Assembly (NCBI RefSeq): GCF_001638985.1 | Contig: NW_017265137.1 | Span: 1,329,054 to 1,393,053, forward strand | Length of the DNA: 64,000 nucleotides | DNA from: Phycomyces blakesleeanus NRRL 1555(-) | Taxonomy: Eukaryota; Mucoromycota; Mucoromycetes; Mucorales; Phycomycetaceae | Direction: 5' to 3' | Part shown: positions 1-14,102 of the stretch, one piece after another | Layout of the letters: every line of letters begins with the position of its first letter | Numbering within the stretch: the first letter of the stretch is position 1 | Position numbers and translations under genes: made by a program | The notes under the pieces: model-generated | Seen by the model: the letters and a program-made list of their open reading frames with translations, nothing else | Database searches by the model: none | Told to the model about the DNA's origin: nothing

Positions 1-850
1 TGTACAGAAGTTGTATTACCTACATATTTTGTCGAGTCCACATTAAAGATAACAGTGACATTATTATTACTATTTTACAAGAAAACGGGTATTTGTGACT
101 CTCATTAGTGTGGCTAGTATAGTGTATTATACCTCTTTGTAAGAATTCATATAGATGAACAAGATATGTATGATCTTTTGAGAAAAGCGACCAAAATTCT
201 TGGATTTTTGTTTTCACAAAGTACTCCAAAGCGAGTACTAAATACAATTTGGACCGTAGGATATAATATATTCTAAATTTATTTCGTTATTATTCTTTCG
301 AATCTTATTTTAAAGCTGTAACTCCCGTCATGGCAAAATTGGGTTTATCTTGAAAGTATAGATTGCTAAAAAGACAGATACCAGTTCTTGTACAGTAAAA
401 GTGAATTCATTAATCCACAATATCCAGGACACAAAACCAATAGTAGAGAGATCTCCTAAGACTACGAAACTACAATACCAACCTCTTCTAAATCAACTTT
501 AGACTAACAGAAGAATTTGTTCTAAGCCGTTTGGGAAACATTACCACTGATAAATGTCTCTAACTATGTTTATTACTTTGTAACTATGCCAGTTGAAGTT
601 TCTTGAAGTGATATGTACAATATGGTTAAATAAAAAGGGGATTTTAGTAGGACATTTTTGCAACATTTTCCAAGATTTAAGGGTTGTTTTGAGGCTGAAT
701 TTTGATTAAGCACTATTTCTTCTCCTCTTTATATATACATATTTTGACAAGGTAAAGCATCTTTCTCTTAAGCATACATTAGTTTTTTTTTCAAAACTCT
801 GTTTTACAACTCAATGACTCGTACCATTGAAAAAAAAACATAGATCCAAA
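1..850. other. AT-rich spacer, no gene seen
   Basis: No reading frame here has coding character. The stretch at about 640-715 lies just upstream of the transposase relic and could contain remains of its terminal region, but no inverted partner was found downstream. Confidence 0.5.
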
Positions 851-1500
851 AGTCCGTCTTCTAGACGAGGATTACCAAAGTTTGAGAGTGGCCATATTAT
901 TTAACTATAAAATCAATAATACCAAAGCCTATATTGCAAAGGACATGAGTATTATTATAGCATCAGTTTTCAGCACTATCAATCGTTTGAAAACTACTGA
1001 AGCAATAAAAGCAAATCCTAGTTCTAGGAGGCCAAATAAATTAAGCTTTACAGATACTAAGAGTCTCTGTTTGGGTGTGAAATGTAATACTTTCGAAAGT
1101 TATGCATATCATAAAAAAATTGGTTGATACTGGTGTCATCATCTGTAAATCAAGACGTGTATCTTTACTGCTTGTTCAAAAACCTCATCCCCTGGTACGC
1201 AAAATTAAATTAAAAGCATGATACCATGTTCACATTCCAAGAAGATGGGGCCAGCTACCACACTGAAACCTACACGACGTGGTGAAAAAATCATTGGGAA
1301 ACCAAATGCTTTGACCACCTGTCATTGCAAACTCCGGATCTGAACCCAGTCGAGCATGTTTGAAATGCTCTAACAACCAAGATTTAAGAGAGAAAATGGT
1401 CCATAAACAATGTTCAAGATCTCAGGGTCAGTATTCTTCAAGAGTTGAATATAATTGGTGGATACGCTTTCCATAATAATGTTGTAAGTATGCTTAATAG
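850..1500 (+). pseudogene. Degenerate Tc1/mariner-type transposase
   Basis: Remains of a cut-and-paste transposase of the Tc1/mariner (IS630) superfamily. The first part (about 882-1127) reads like the N-terminal helix-turn-helix region, including a basic SSRRPNKLS segment that corresponds to the usual GRPxKL linker. The second part (about 1228-1375) carries the catalytic C-terminal signature: FQEDGASYHT, matching the family's QxDNAPxH block with its Asp, and about 35 residues later TPDLNPVEHV, matching SPDLNPIEHxW. The two parts are in different frames, and the second has in-frame stops (for example after TTW and after EHV), so the element is dead. No convincing terminal inverted repeats or TA target duplication were found. 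The family call rests on the two motifs; the exact clade is not determined. Confidence 0.75.
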
Positions 1501-1730
1501 ATTCTAGGAAGTAAGCAAAGCTCGTGGTGACCACACCATATATTAGACTTTATACTATGCTTTATTTCTCTTTTGTAATATATACGATACAGCAATGGGT
1601 TAACATATAAAGCTATCAAGAAATTTTAAATTCAGTAAGTAAAAGTAAAGTAAAAGCATTCTGGGTAAAATAATGATTGTGAAAGAAACAGCTATTTGAA
1701 GAGGCTTAAAAAAGTGTTGTAACAAGTATC

Positions 1731-3608
1731 CTATTCATTTTCTTCCTCGGAACCTTTGGACGAATCAGGAAAATCCATACATATCACTTTTCCTTCCAGT
1801 AAAACTACTTCTGACTCTTGACCTTCATTAATAACAAAAGGTGGGCATATAATAAGTTGAACAGTAGTTGCGCCTTCGACTGAGCCATGTTGAGCAGCCA
1901 TACATGGTTTTATCTTGGTTTGTCCTTCCACGATGGTCATATGCTTAATTGGCACATCTTGGCTGTTCATAGCAAGACTAAGTTGAGCAGCCAAATCAAT
2001 TATGTTACAAATCTGTCTTGATGTTTTTTGATCTATTCCGATGAAAATCATGGAGAGTTTCTGTATCAACCAGCTTGCGATATCTTTCCTCTTGTACTCG
2101 AGCCCATCTGTCACATCGGGTTTTGCTGCGAGTGAACACAATTGCTGTCGGAGTATTCTAGACCAGTTTTTATTGTTTTTGAAGGGTTCCCATTCAGAAA
2201 GCATGCTATAAGAGTAGTTTATATCTAACCCAAGATATATAGGCATGTTGTAAATATATCTGACGATATGTATTGTAATAAACCTTTCCACAAGCAAACT
2301 GACAATACTATAGTCCATTCCCATGAGCCCATTGTCTCTTTCACACAGAAATTGGTCTAAAACATTGTTTCTATCATCGAAGTAATCATAGAGGGTGCTC
2401 AAAACCTGCTCTTCGTTTGGAGTCAAAAATTTCTTAAGGCTCATGCATAAATTCGATATCTTGGCTTGTATTGTGTTTAACTTCGTTTGTATTGTCGAGT
2501 AGTCGTCGTCAGTAGCACGAATCTGTTTGAGGTGCTCGTGTAAATTAGAAAGCAAGGTTCGAGATTCCTCTTTTTTCTTAGAGAGTTCATCTTTTAACTC
2601 ATCCAAATTCTCCTGAAACTTGCAAATCTTGTCTTTGTAGGTCTGCTCCATTTTAGTTATATATATATTCTTCGTATCTTGCTCTTGTTTTAGGCGACCA
2701 ATATATCGATGAAGTCCAGAATTTTTTTCTAAAAATTCGGTATTGTTTAATTTTATCTTCTGGTTTTCATCTTCTACTGCAGATAAGTTCGTCGTTAGAT
2801 TTTGTATTTTTTCCTGATAAAATTGTTCTCTGTTAGTTTCCATATCAGCCCTCTTGCTGTACATCTTCCTGGTTTTTTCGCATTCTTTATCGAATTCAAG
2901 TCTCATTTTATGAAGTCTATTGATAAAATAATAATTTATAAAAGTATAGACTCTTTGTTAGATGCTATATATATATCTGTGTATGTATGCGTATATGTAT
3001 ATTCAAGTTTCTTATTACTAGATTTTATCAAGAGTTAATATTGTGCTATTTACTAACCTTGTATGCTCTTCATTAAGGCTCTTATAATTTTTATCAATTA
3101 AATCAAGATGTCCTTCAAAGCATTCTTCAAGTTTGCGTAGAAAGATGCTGTTCATTTCGTCTTTTGTAAATACATCTCTCATGATTGAAGTATCATTAGA
3201 CATAGGTCTAGTACACTTGTAGCTCGTGTTATGTGGTTTATAAGAATCCTGCGATGATCTTGGTTGGTTTCCCGAAGACTGTTTGAAAGGAAGGGCATTC
3301 CACATTTTTCCTAGAGAGTTGAAAAAATGTGACGTTTCCGCTGTACTCTCTGTGTATGAGTGGCCTGAGTCTTGTCCTTTGCCTATTGTTGATTGTATAG
3401 TTGCTTTTGTTCTGGACTCAGATATATCCTCTCGACTGGTTTCATAAATCACACGGTCTTCCATTGACTCCTCATTTTCAGATTCACAAGAAAGTACTTG
3501 ATAATATCCAAGATCTCTGGTAGGTGTACAGCTGTTCGATGATTCGCTTGGAATGCTATATCCCTTTCTAACTTTCCTCTGTTTGCCAGTATCTTTCTCA
3601 AATGACAT
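1731..3608 (-). CDS. Coiled-coil protein of unknown function, two exons
   Basis: Exons 3608-3058 and 2916-1731, joined by a 141-bp GT-AG intron (donor GTTAGT, acceptor CAATAG); the phase is consistent and gives about 578 aa. The start is the ATG at 3608. Residues 1-130 are Ser/Thr-rich and low in complexity. Residues about 150-330 are strongly charged with heptad-like leucines (for example NLDELKDELSKKKEES), indicating a long coiled coil. Residues about 330-500 look globular and helical, with a hydrophobic stretch (SLLVERFITIHIVRYIYN) too charged to be a clear membrane segment. The C-terminus is acidic (SKGSEEENE). I recognise no named family. A cytoplasmic or nuclear scaffold role would be guesswork. 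There is no coding neighbour within 7 kb on its 5' side; the next gene, at 14102-11093, is on the same strand. Confidence 0.75.
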
Positions 3609-6600
3609 TGTATATTTAAACGTCTGGCCCCTTAAAAGGAAGATAGGTTTATACCAAAGCTATTTATTTTCGGGGCCTTTTGACTGCTCTTTTGTGAGAG
3701 CTGTTTTCATTAGGTACATACTTGTAAATGTTTACTCTGTGTGCATAAAGACCAAGAAGAGAAGAGAAAACTTATCTACAGAGATTTAACATACTTTTAT
3801 ACATCTACTCACAAAAATATAACAAAAAAGTGATATATTGGTTACTTGAAACGTCTAGTTAAATAGTAATCTATACTATGATATAACTTGAATGATACTG
3901 TTTAAATTGGTTTGATAGTAGTATATATATATTTAAGATTGAAAATCAAGTTTTCCAGTAAGAATAATTATGCAAAATACCTAAAGTTATATTTATCTAA
4001 GATGTTTAATCTGTTCGGGTATTGAATATATATTGCAAAGCTCAATGGCCGATAAAAATTGCTCATAGTTGGATCATAATCCTTGTTTAATTCTACATTT
4101 GCAGTTAAATTTCGATATATTGATAGTAATAAAAAAAATACAGCTACCGTATTGTACTATATCAAGGATTCGGTTTATTCTTGAAACACGATTCTTTTTT
4201 AAAGGATATTTTGCTTATTATTTTGATAAGGCTCTGGGCTAGATGATTACAAAACCTGTTATCGCACAATAAGAGTAATTTTTGGGGCACACCTTCTACT
4301 GACGGACATGTAAAAACATCATTGAGTGGTGTCAATATCGAAATTGTCATTTTTACATACATCGATATCTCTATGAATATCGATCAGTTGTTGGTCGAAA
4401 AAGTACTGAGCACCATCGTTTGTTTTGGTAAAAAACTTTACTTAGTTAAGCAAAATACAAACTTTCGATTTTGTTTTAGGTGTATACCCTGAGGAAACTT
4501 TTGAATCAAGCATGCTTCAATGGTGTAAGTAACTAAACTCTTATTAGTAAATTGTTTTCTAGAGTGAAAAATGGGACATCTTGCTCAATATTAAAGCAAT
4601 AAAAGTAAAATAACATTTAAATAATGGATCGTAATGTGCTCCACTAGGTTACATATACATGTAAAGTAGCATAGCTTCATTAATTCAGACTTATAGTTAA
4701 ATTTGAGAATTTAACTTGCCATTTTGATCAAAATGCTCTTTTTAATGATACTTTTTTATTTTACCAGTAAATTCAATAATATTTAATGTGCGGCTGTCTT
4801 ATTAAATACATGTTTCCAAAACTGTAGTGGTTTTAATACTGAAACCTCAATGTGCATCCATATCATATAAATCAACATAACCAACTTTTAAACTATCTGG
4901 ACGCCGTTGTAACCTCCAATTGACCCACACAATACGATCTTAAAACTCATAAAAAATACCCGTTTATTCTGACGGTCGCACGCACAAACCCTTTTAATAT
5001 TTAAAGCATTCTTGAACGATTATAATCTAATAATCTGTGAATGCTATCGTTGCATTATCAGATCCCTTCAATGCGTGTGTGTGTTCTTTTGAAATCTTGT
5101 GCTTTGACAAGCAGCAAATAATTTATATACGGTAATATAAACCAACGTACCTTCCTGCAAAATATAATAAACTCCGACGTGAAAACAGTTTGTAAAGATC
5201 GAGGCTCAAAGAAAATAACGATCAAGCCTGTAAAGCAGATATCTTGACATAATGATTTACTTCTAGGAGATTTTACTAGATCCTATAAAGCAATTCAAAC
5301 TTTTTTCCTTAAAAAAATCATTCCTTTTGTTGTTTTGTTTTACCTTATATTGTTCACTATTAAGAACTATACACAATTTCTGGTATCATATATAACAATT
5401 TAGGTATTATTCTTGTAATAGTTAAAACTCTATTATATTTCTAAAAAAATAATTAAGAATTGACTGTATATATATATGCCAAGTATTTTCAAGTGTTTAA
5501 TGTTTTTTAGACGCGTGTGCAGTCTGTTTCTTATCCTAAAAACTACTACTTTCTATCATGAGTGGCTGTTAAAAGGATGCGCGAATCAACATCGGACGTC
5601 AGGCTGAATGAGAAAAATAGAAAATTGATCTTTAATGCGCAATGTTCTGAAAACCTCATTTCTGCAAGAACATTGTGAGAGCTATATATAAGCTAATGAG
5701 CTATTCGCATGAGCAGAATTGTAGTTTTTGATGGTAAATAAGGTTTCGCATCTTTGTCGCTCGTCTTTTTCTGTTTTTTTGCGTCCTTTTTTGTTTACTT
5801 TTTGCTTTTTTTTATAGTTTTTAGCTATAGTAGTCACATGCATATGAGAATAGTCACGCACTTTTTCCCCTTGGTTTTTTTTTTGCAGGTGTATATGTCA
5901 GCGACAAAAGGATACAAGAGATGTGAAGAGTAGATGGAAGACTACATTTACTTTAGTCCTCTTCACTGCAAAGTAATTCATGAAACTCAACTCCGTTTAA
6001 GTAGTTGAAGTGACGATTGACGTTCTTTAAAAAAAAAGTGTGGGTGCGCTAGGTACCACCACACTCGCCTGCAATATTTTTGGGATGAGGTTGAGTTTGA
6101 CCAAAAAGTACAACATGGCTGTACTGAAGTTCTGATGATATTTTATAAAGTTAGAAAGCTTAAAGAAAGATGATATATTTGTAACAGTTTTTTTTAAAAA
6201 ATAAAATAAAGATATAGCAGTTTCTACCAGAGAAAGTCTCTGGCACTCTGTGCATCGAGGATACAAAAATATGGGGATTGTATAATACAAATATACATAC
6301 TTTATCCAATAAATTAGGTGAAAAAAAATAGTCTGTTTGTCTAAGCTTATAAACCCCTTTCAAACTTCTTTAGCTGTGTTGATAGCTAGAAGTTCTCTTA
6401 TATAAATCTAAGCACTATATTCTGTGCCATTTGCTCCATAGCTTTACCTAATTCTCTTCTGTTTATTTCAATTGGGTATACATTTCCTGTATATATATAA
6501 TATTAAAGTCTGAGGATTTTTATAATAGACACACACACATAACACAATCAATTAATCACAAAACAAAATCGGTCTCTACCTACTTAAAATCTTTAATTTT

Positions 6601-9600
6601 TATAGCACCCCGTCTAAATATTTTGAAAACAGCTTTGCAGCGGCGTAATGAACATCCTGCTCTCAATTTTTCTTTTACACCTCTTTGTGCCAGCTTACTG
6701 CTAGATTTTCAATCAATAAAAACAAAAGCACCAACATCAACATCAAATATGGTCTTAAATGAACCCTACAAAAAATACCCTCTTTAATTGATATGGAAAA
6801 TCACCATATAAGAAAGGAGCTTTCTCATTTGGAATTCAAATTATTATAGGCAAATAGTCTATAAAAAAAACTTAATTTTTAGATGAAGAGAAGAGAAGTT
6901 GAGATAGAGGATGGTTAGTTTTTAGATACTTAAGTCTGATTTGCCTACAAAGAGTACAAATTTACTTCAATCTCAAATAAAATCACTGTAGCTATTACCA
7001 AATTTTTATTGGAAATCTTTTTATGAAATCAAGTTTGTAAGCCATGGTTGTAAAAATAAAAATTCGGATGAAAGCAATAAATGGCAATACCAATGTGAGT
7101 TTATTTGCTAAGATTGTTACTGTTGTTGTTACTATTGTCTGGAGAATATGCGGATATATTCATCTAATATTATGCATAAAATACGAAACAAAATATTTTT
7201 TTTAGGGATATACTGTGTATACAAATAAGAAGTAATACACTGCAGGCGTGCTGTATTCAATCAACTTCAAGAAAGAAGAATATAGTATTCTTTAAAGCAT
7301 TGCTCTTTTGGAAGGCACATGTTACGCATTTCCCGGGAAAATATTAGGGTTTGTCTATTTTAAGCAAAAATAATTTGATCTTTTTCAACAAGATTATAAT
7401 TTCTAACCAATCAGTATACAAAAGACAAGTATGCAAGCTGCATAATACGATATGATTTGTATTCTATTTAATGAAATACCTATGTGATATTCACACAGGC
7501 TTGATATTTAAAGATAAATATATTAAGAGCGGGGAGATTCAAGCCCTTAAAAGCAAATTTTGCTGTACTGCCTAAGAGTCCAATTAGATTAAGTTTAATC
7601 ACTCAAGGACTGTGCGCTTGTATAGAATTGAGGAGTGAGGTTTTTTGAGCGAAATGAATTCTAAACTCACCAAAAACATATATAATACTCAAGATGACAA
7701 TAGATTGAACGTAAGGTCTGTTATGACATGCGAGGCATTTTATTGTTGTTGTTTTTCTTTTTTTTTAAGAAAAAGAATTAGTTACATTTATCAATATATC
7801 AGGTTTCTCGTGAAGCGTTTCACCAGCACATCTATTAGAGTAAGTTATTTGCTTGCGTATAATGTATTTTAAAGATCACTTGATAGTCATATAAATCTCA
7901 AATAAAAGAATATTACTGTAGCTTATAGACATTTATGATATGTAGGACATTCAGGATAGGCAGAAGTTAAACTAGAAATATTAACAACAGCACAATAATC
8001 AAGAATAGCTTGGATTTGCAGTCAGCATCTTTCCAACCACAGACACCATACAAGTGAGAACACACAGATACTTTATATGTCAAATCATTTTGTCAGACAG
8101 TGATAGTACTGTATACTTACATATTAATAAATCCTAAAACTCTTGAACTCAAGAAATACATACTCTTGCTCGAGCTGTGTGATTATAAGGGAATTTTCAC
8201 AAAGTTAAATAAAATAAAATAAAGCACGTCTTTTTAGTAAAACATTTAAAAGGCCAGAAAATTCAAACTTCAGTCCTATTATGGAACCAACCTCTCTTTT
8301 ATGCAAACGCTTCTTTAAAAAAAAAGAAAATAAAGCCCTCATTTTAAGAAGAACAAGAAAATAAAATAACTCATTTCAATGAAAAGTCTCAACAACCTTA
8401 TTTGTAATAGTTAAGGTATGTAGCCACAATCATTCAAAAGTTGATTTTTGATAATAGAGTAAGTCTTTTTTATAAATCTTGAAATAAAGAGTTTACATTG
8501 CATTAAACCTGTTCGTATTTCTTTTTTATGAATTACTTAAAAATAAGGATCAAAACTATTCTACCCTAATACGAAAAGATACTAAACCCAAGTTTGACCA
8601 CTATCATTCTCTGACGCTAAGATGTTTATCTTTGATTTAATAGGGCTGTACTGGTCAAACGACTAAATATAACCTTTTTTTTTTAATAGTTGTATAACCC
8701 TACGATAAGTCGGCTTTAACAAATAATGATTTGAATAATAGTATTCTAGGAACGTAATTAAATATTCATAAAATTAGCATCCAGAGACGCCCCCTCTAAA
8801 CACAGACCAACTTTAAGACGGCTACACAATTGAGCAAGAATATGCAGAAAGAAAAGTGCGTTGTATCTTACTGATGTACCAAAGAAGGCTACCACAACTT
8901 ACTGCTCTGTGCAAATGCGACGGGATTTAAGAAAGCTAAGCAATTTTCTGTAGAAAATATAGCTTATACATATAACGTGAAACAGTTTGTTTAGGAAAAA
9001 GAAGAGGTATCTAGATTTCAGCTCTAGAGTAAAGAAAGAACTAATAGAACATTAAGAAGAAAGCAGCGAAAAAAAAAGACTCCATCAAAAGAACTTTAAG
9101 ATTAGGTTTGTATATTAACTGTACTTGAATATACAGCTCTAATCAATGCACTTCCTTTGTCTTTATATTTTATTAGGAAATAACTTCAAGATACAAAACA
9201 CAGGGCATTTATTTTGATCAATATTCCAATCAGTACTACTTCATCATAGAAGGTATATAAAATTTAACATACGGCGTCTCAACAGCTATCAAACTCGACC
9301 AAGAAGTTCTTTTACATGTACTTTAAAAGAAAATTAGTAAGGTGTTTTGTAATATTTGGAGCCTTTTGCAATTTTTTTTTCTTTTTAAAGAAAAGGTATG
9401 TATATTTAATTGACAATATAATGGAAATTCTGGAACATGTATAAAATTAATCTTCCAAGAAATACAAAACAAACTTATTCAAACAAGTCCATGAACACTG
9501 TTTATCAAACTGTTTTATATTTTACTGTTTTAAAATATCTTTTTTGCCTTTTACATTCTAGACTTTGTCCTAACCTTTATATATATATATATATACATTA

Positions 9601-11092
9601 TTCCCCCCAATACATGTCATATTATTGAGTGATAGCTTGAAATCTTCAGTGAACCTCTAGCAAATTTAACTCACATTTCTTTTTTCTTCTTTTGCTATTC
9701 TCTTTTCATCTGTTTCATGCTACTTTCCATTTTAATAAATAAGAAATCTCTACAAAAAAAACACTTTTAAAGCTTATCATAATAGAGAAAATAAACATTA
9801 TATAATAAGTAGCTAAAAAGAATAAGATAACGAAAGAAGTTTCCAAGAGACCTCTAATGTAAGAAAAACGAATAAAGATAAAATCCCTCTGTCAGTTCAT
9901 GGAATCACAGCCAAATCGTTCTGTCTACTAGGATCACGAGCTCATTTCTATTTTAGGATATTTATTTTACTTTTAATCACATAATACTAGTCACATTTAA
10001 CCCGTCATTGTAGTGTAACAAGTGGCACAATACAAATCTGAGTATAATGTGGAGAGCTTTGCTCATCTTTAGCGACTGTATAAAAAATAAATTTTAAATA
10101 CATCTTCTGTAACAGCTTTTAAAAGAAATATATATTTATATATAATAATAATAATAATAGTAATAAAAATACCGAATATTATTAAAGATCAATAAAAATG
10201 CAAAAAAAGGTATTCATTGGAAAATATGGACTTGTTGTACTTGGGGTTATGACATCGAATATCACTGTTAATATTGAGGGATATTGAGAATATATTGAGC
10301 ACTATTACATTGTAATGGGTTACTTGAGAATACCAATAATGATACCCCTCGTGTCTTTCCTTGTCTGGGTGATGCCTGCCCAACAGAAGACCATATGTGT
10401 GTACACCCATGGAAGAAAGTATTAGTCGTGTGACAATGATGTCTATAATCAAATTATCCACATTGTGATATTTTTACTACTTGTGCTCCAAAGTGCCATT
10501 ATTCCGATAGATCTTGAAAAAAAATAATATACCACACATTTATTCATGTGTTTGAGCTTCATCCCCGCCTCACACAAAATATGTGCGTGCGTGCGGCTAT
10601 TATTTTTATCAAAGTTCTGCTTATAGTTCCAGAAAACCCAAGTTTTTTTTGTATAACAAGAATAATAATGCTCTGACCAACGAATGATCCCACGTTCTCA
10701 ACTTTTATCTTGGGGTAAGAGATATGTCATGTATCTATCTTATTGGAGAAACGGCAGTGTTTGATTTACTAAGTGTGAAAACGGACTACGTTTCTTTTCT
10801 TTTTGTAAATCTTGACATGTATCTGTTTACACCCAAACATGCCAACCTAAAATAATAAACATTATATGTATTCCAAATATAATGGACATGCCAAAAAGAA
10901 AGAAAGATAATAGGTAGTAAATGGTATTAAAAGAAAAACACATTTTCGAATCGTTTGGTGACACTAAAAGTATGATAGTCTTGGATGAAGAAGCAGTGAG
11001 GGAGAATCATAAAGAAAATAATGAGAATGGTATGTACGAAAGATGCATGCAAATGCAAATGCATTCTTGTTGGAGTTGATTAGTGTAAGATA
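3609..11092. other. Long AT-rich gene-poor region
   Basis: About 7.5 kb with no gene that can be supported. Short open frames (for example 4162-4362, 6027-6363, 7645-7872, 10189-10461) have no recognisable motif, no supporting splice context and low-complexity composition. A small imperfect hairpin lies at 6040-6066 (GTGTGGGTG paired with CACCACAC). Runs of A/T and short AT dinucleotide tracts are common. It may contain unrecognisable transposon debris. Confidence 0.5.
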
Positions 11093-14000
11093 TTAGGCCT
11101 TTGAAGTTGGCAGATGGACGACCTTGAAATCGTCTGGTTTGATAAACACGCCTCGTTGTGCATCGGTTTGGAAATAGCGTTTTCCATCAACAGCTCCATC
11201 ACTATTACCAACTATTAAAAAAAAATCAACGACTCACAATTAGTACAAAATTGCTTCAGATCATTGCTGTGAACTTACCTCTACTTTCTAATTCGACACC
11301 GACCCATGTGCCTTTTCCAAACTCAACATTTCCAATATACTTGATAGTACCAAGTGTAGGAAGTGGACGCCGAAGAAGCTCAATCTTTGTACCAATAACA
11401 ATTGTTGCACTCTCATCCTCATCACTATTATCACTCGTAGTACTTCCTCCAAGCCCCCAACGTGAGCGACGTGGAGATTGTGCACGTTTTTGAGCAGAAA
11501 TCTGCTTTCGAGGAGTAAGTTTTGTACGCAGAGGAGTCGCAGGAAGTTCAAATTTAAGTTTTCGTGGCCGAGGTGTCTCACCCTTCACAGCCACTACTGA
11601 AGCGACGCTATCAATTGGTAGCAGAACATCGGTGAGAGAAGAAGAGGATCCTTGAGAGACAGGTGGATGGAAACGACGCCGAGGAGCTGGCTTTTCATCT
11701 GTCCCTACACTCACAACAGAAGATGCAGAAGATGTAGAAACTGCAGAAGCTGATGTGATCCCCAGTTGAATAGGCACAGCATCACTAGAATGTGAGCGTG
11801 CACGTGGAACAGGCCGTATCGCAGAGGCAGAAGCGTCCTCTGCTGGTGCGGGGGTTTTTGTAGGAACACTGTACCTATGTGTCATCAATCCACTAAAAGA
11901 CAAACGACGACCGGATGATCGGCTGTCAATTGTACCGCCACTGCCGCCATTGCCGCCGCCACTTGCTGTGGCACAAACCGTCTTGAGCTTCTCGTCAGAC
12001 TCCGCAGTACGTGACCTGAACGCTGCTTTGGCCTTGGGGTGAAAACCAAAGATGGCCGAAAAGTCGGATTCCACCGGCTTCGTCAATGTACGCACCGGAA
12101 TACCGATGTCTGTATAGCATAATATGATTAGTCACATTTGCTATATCAAGCCAAATAATCATATTGTTATACCATCAGATAGTTGACGAAGAACATCTTT
12201 ATCAAGAGAATTGAATCCATCGATAGCCTTGATAGCAGCAGAGCGACGACGTATGTAGCTAGCACAGCTTTGGCGAGCATCCAAAAGCACACTGTCAACT
12301 GCCACATTCTTGACCATCTCTTGGCGGCCTACTAGGTCGCGAACAATTCCCTGATAAAGAACTGTCGCATTGTTATCCTCGATACCTTCTTCCAATACAT
12401 GCTTAAGTACAAATCCCAGAAAGTCTACTGAAAATCCTGCGCCAATACCATCGACACACGACAGAAGAATGGGGTATTCGACACAATAAAAGTCAAAATT
12501 AGATGAGACCATTTGAACAGTATGGTCAAGAAACACATGGAGAATATCCAGTGTAGGGGCAGACCAGGTGGTGGAGAGGTCCGAGCTACGGATGTGGGAC
12601 AAGCAGAGATGAAGAGAGTGTAGTACATGAATCGCATTGTGTCGAGTGATATTTGCAAATGTTTGCTGCACAATGTCATCTATGAGTGTCGCATTCTGCG
12701 TGGTTGGCTTTGGACCATCGGGTGTAGTTGGAAGGGTAGACTGGATGAGTATTGCAAAAGGCTTTTGAGACCAGAGGGAGAGACTATGGACAGGATCTGA
12801 ATAAAATGTAATCAATTTACGACGCATTTCAGACACTACTAAGCCTGCGTGCTGACTTGAAAACGACAACATTGATGGTAGTAGTACTGCACAGTCAGAG
12901 CAAGAACATTTGAAATCATGACAAATGTTCCCGAGTTCACATAGTACAGCCACGCAAATAGTGTCGCTGTGACCAAGATAATCTGCCGCTCTGTACACCT
13001 TTTGAAGAATACGTAAAGAATGTTTTTTGATCGTTAATCTTTGTTGGACTGCATTGGATGACTGAGTATTTGCAGGCATAGGTGGTATAAGAAGTGTGTC
13101 TGTGTAAAGGTAATGGAGGATGAGGTCAAGTATTGCAGCCGAGAAGAGATCGGCTGGGAGGTGAATTGTTGCATTAGCAGCTTCTTTGAACTCGGTGCAG
13201 AACATTGTACGGAAGTAGGGTGATTGGGCTGCCAGCATAAAACGATGAGCTGGAAATGTTATCGTTACTGGTGGAGAGGTTTGGACTGGTTGGTGATCTG
13301 TGGTCTTTGAAAAACTGGTAAGGATGCTTGGTACGCCTCCCGACTTGGACATAATTCTTAGACCAGCCGGAGATGGCTGAGAAGGTGTTTGGTTAGATTG
13401 AGGTTCTTTCTTGATCTCGACAGGGGCTTTGAAGATGTTTATCATGACATCGCTGTGGACTTGGTCAGCTCTCATACGAGTCAGGTCATTTATCCATTGT
13501 TCATCGTCTGTTTTACCAGTTTCGCACTCTGGTAACAGCCGCATCGAGAGAGTTTCCTCGAGGTCTGTGATCTGTTTGCGGATCTCATCGGAGCTACGGC
13601 TGTCGTGGATCGAGAGCGAGTCGAGGCTGCTGCCGTTGATGCTACTGCTATTATTGTTGTTATTATTATTGCTATTGTTGTTATTGTTATTGCTATTGCT
13701 GTCGTTGCTGCTGCTGTTACTCGTATTGCTGGAATTACTGGGCTGTGTATTTAGGGGTTGAACAAATTCGGCAGTATACCAAAAGCGCAATAGATACATC
13801 ATCAACTCCTGTGGAACTATTGTAGCCAGACTAGTCAAAGAAGTTGATTCTGCTTGTAGCTCAGGCATATAACGTATACGAAATTCATTTGGAACTCGAG
13901 TGACTAATAGAGCTGTGGTCGACAATGAATAGAGTGAATAAAGATTGAAAATGCCTCTTCAAGAATGCTACAGGATTTTACCTCTGTGAGCCCATATCTT

Positions 14001-14102
14001 CTGAGTTGGATAGACAAGAGACACGTCTGCAAGATATTCCTGGGACTGATTAAGAACTGTGTGAAGCGACTGCTTGAGTGTCTTTAGAGGTGTGTGGAAC
14101 AT
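11093..14102 (-). CDS. Double BTB/POZ protein with C-terminal CAP-Gly domain
   Basis: Exons 14102-13982, 13912-12173, 12109-11279 and 11211-11093; GT-AG introns in consistent phase; 936 aa. The first exon supplies the start of a BTB domain (EYLADVSLVYPTQKIWAHRALL, residues about 26-47). After an Asn/Ser homopolymer region (about 99-136) comes a second BTB with the usual FPAHRFMLAAQSPYFRTMF core and a LHYLYTD end (about 194-316), containing a long insertion. A Cys cluster (CHDFKCSCSDC) follows. Residues about 621-850 are Ser/Arg/Pro-rich and probably disordered. The last roughly 75 residues are a CAP-Gly domain (GTIKYIGNVEFGKGTWVGVEL, then DGAVDGKRYF and GVFIKPDDF), the fold that binds EEY/F tails of tubulin and end-binding proteins. 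BTB domains dimerise or recruit Cullin-3. A microtubule-linked Cul3 adaptor is a plausible role but is inference. It is divergent from the ribosomal gene at 14470 across 367 bp. Confidence 0.88.

Noticed and set aside
882..1127. 81-codon frame as a stand-alone gene
   Set aside because: It lines up with the N-terminal part of a Tc1/mariner transposase whose catalytic part follows with stop codons, so it is part of a pseudogene.
4162..4362. Minus-strand frame with LLLLCDN resembling a DDE transposase block
   Set aside because: Only a few residues match and no second catalytic block follows.
6040..6066. GC-richer hairpin considered as a tRNA or element terminus
   Set aside because: No cloverleaf can be drawn and no matching inverted copy was found.
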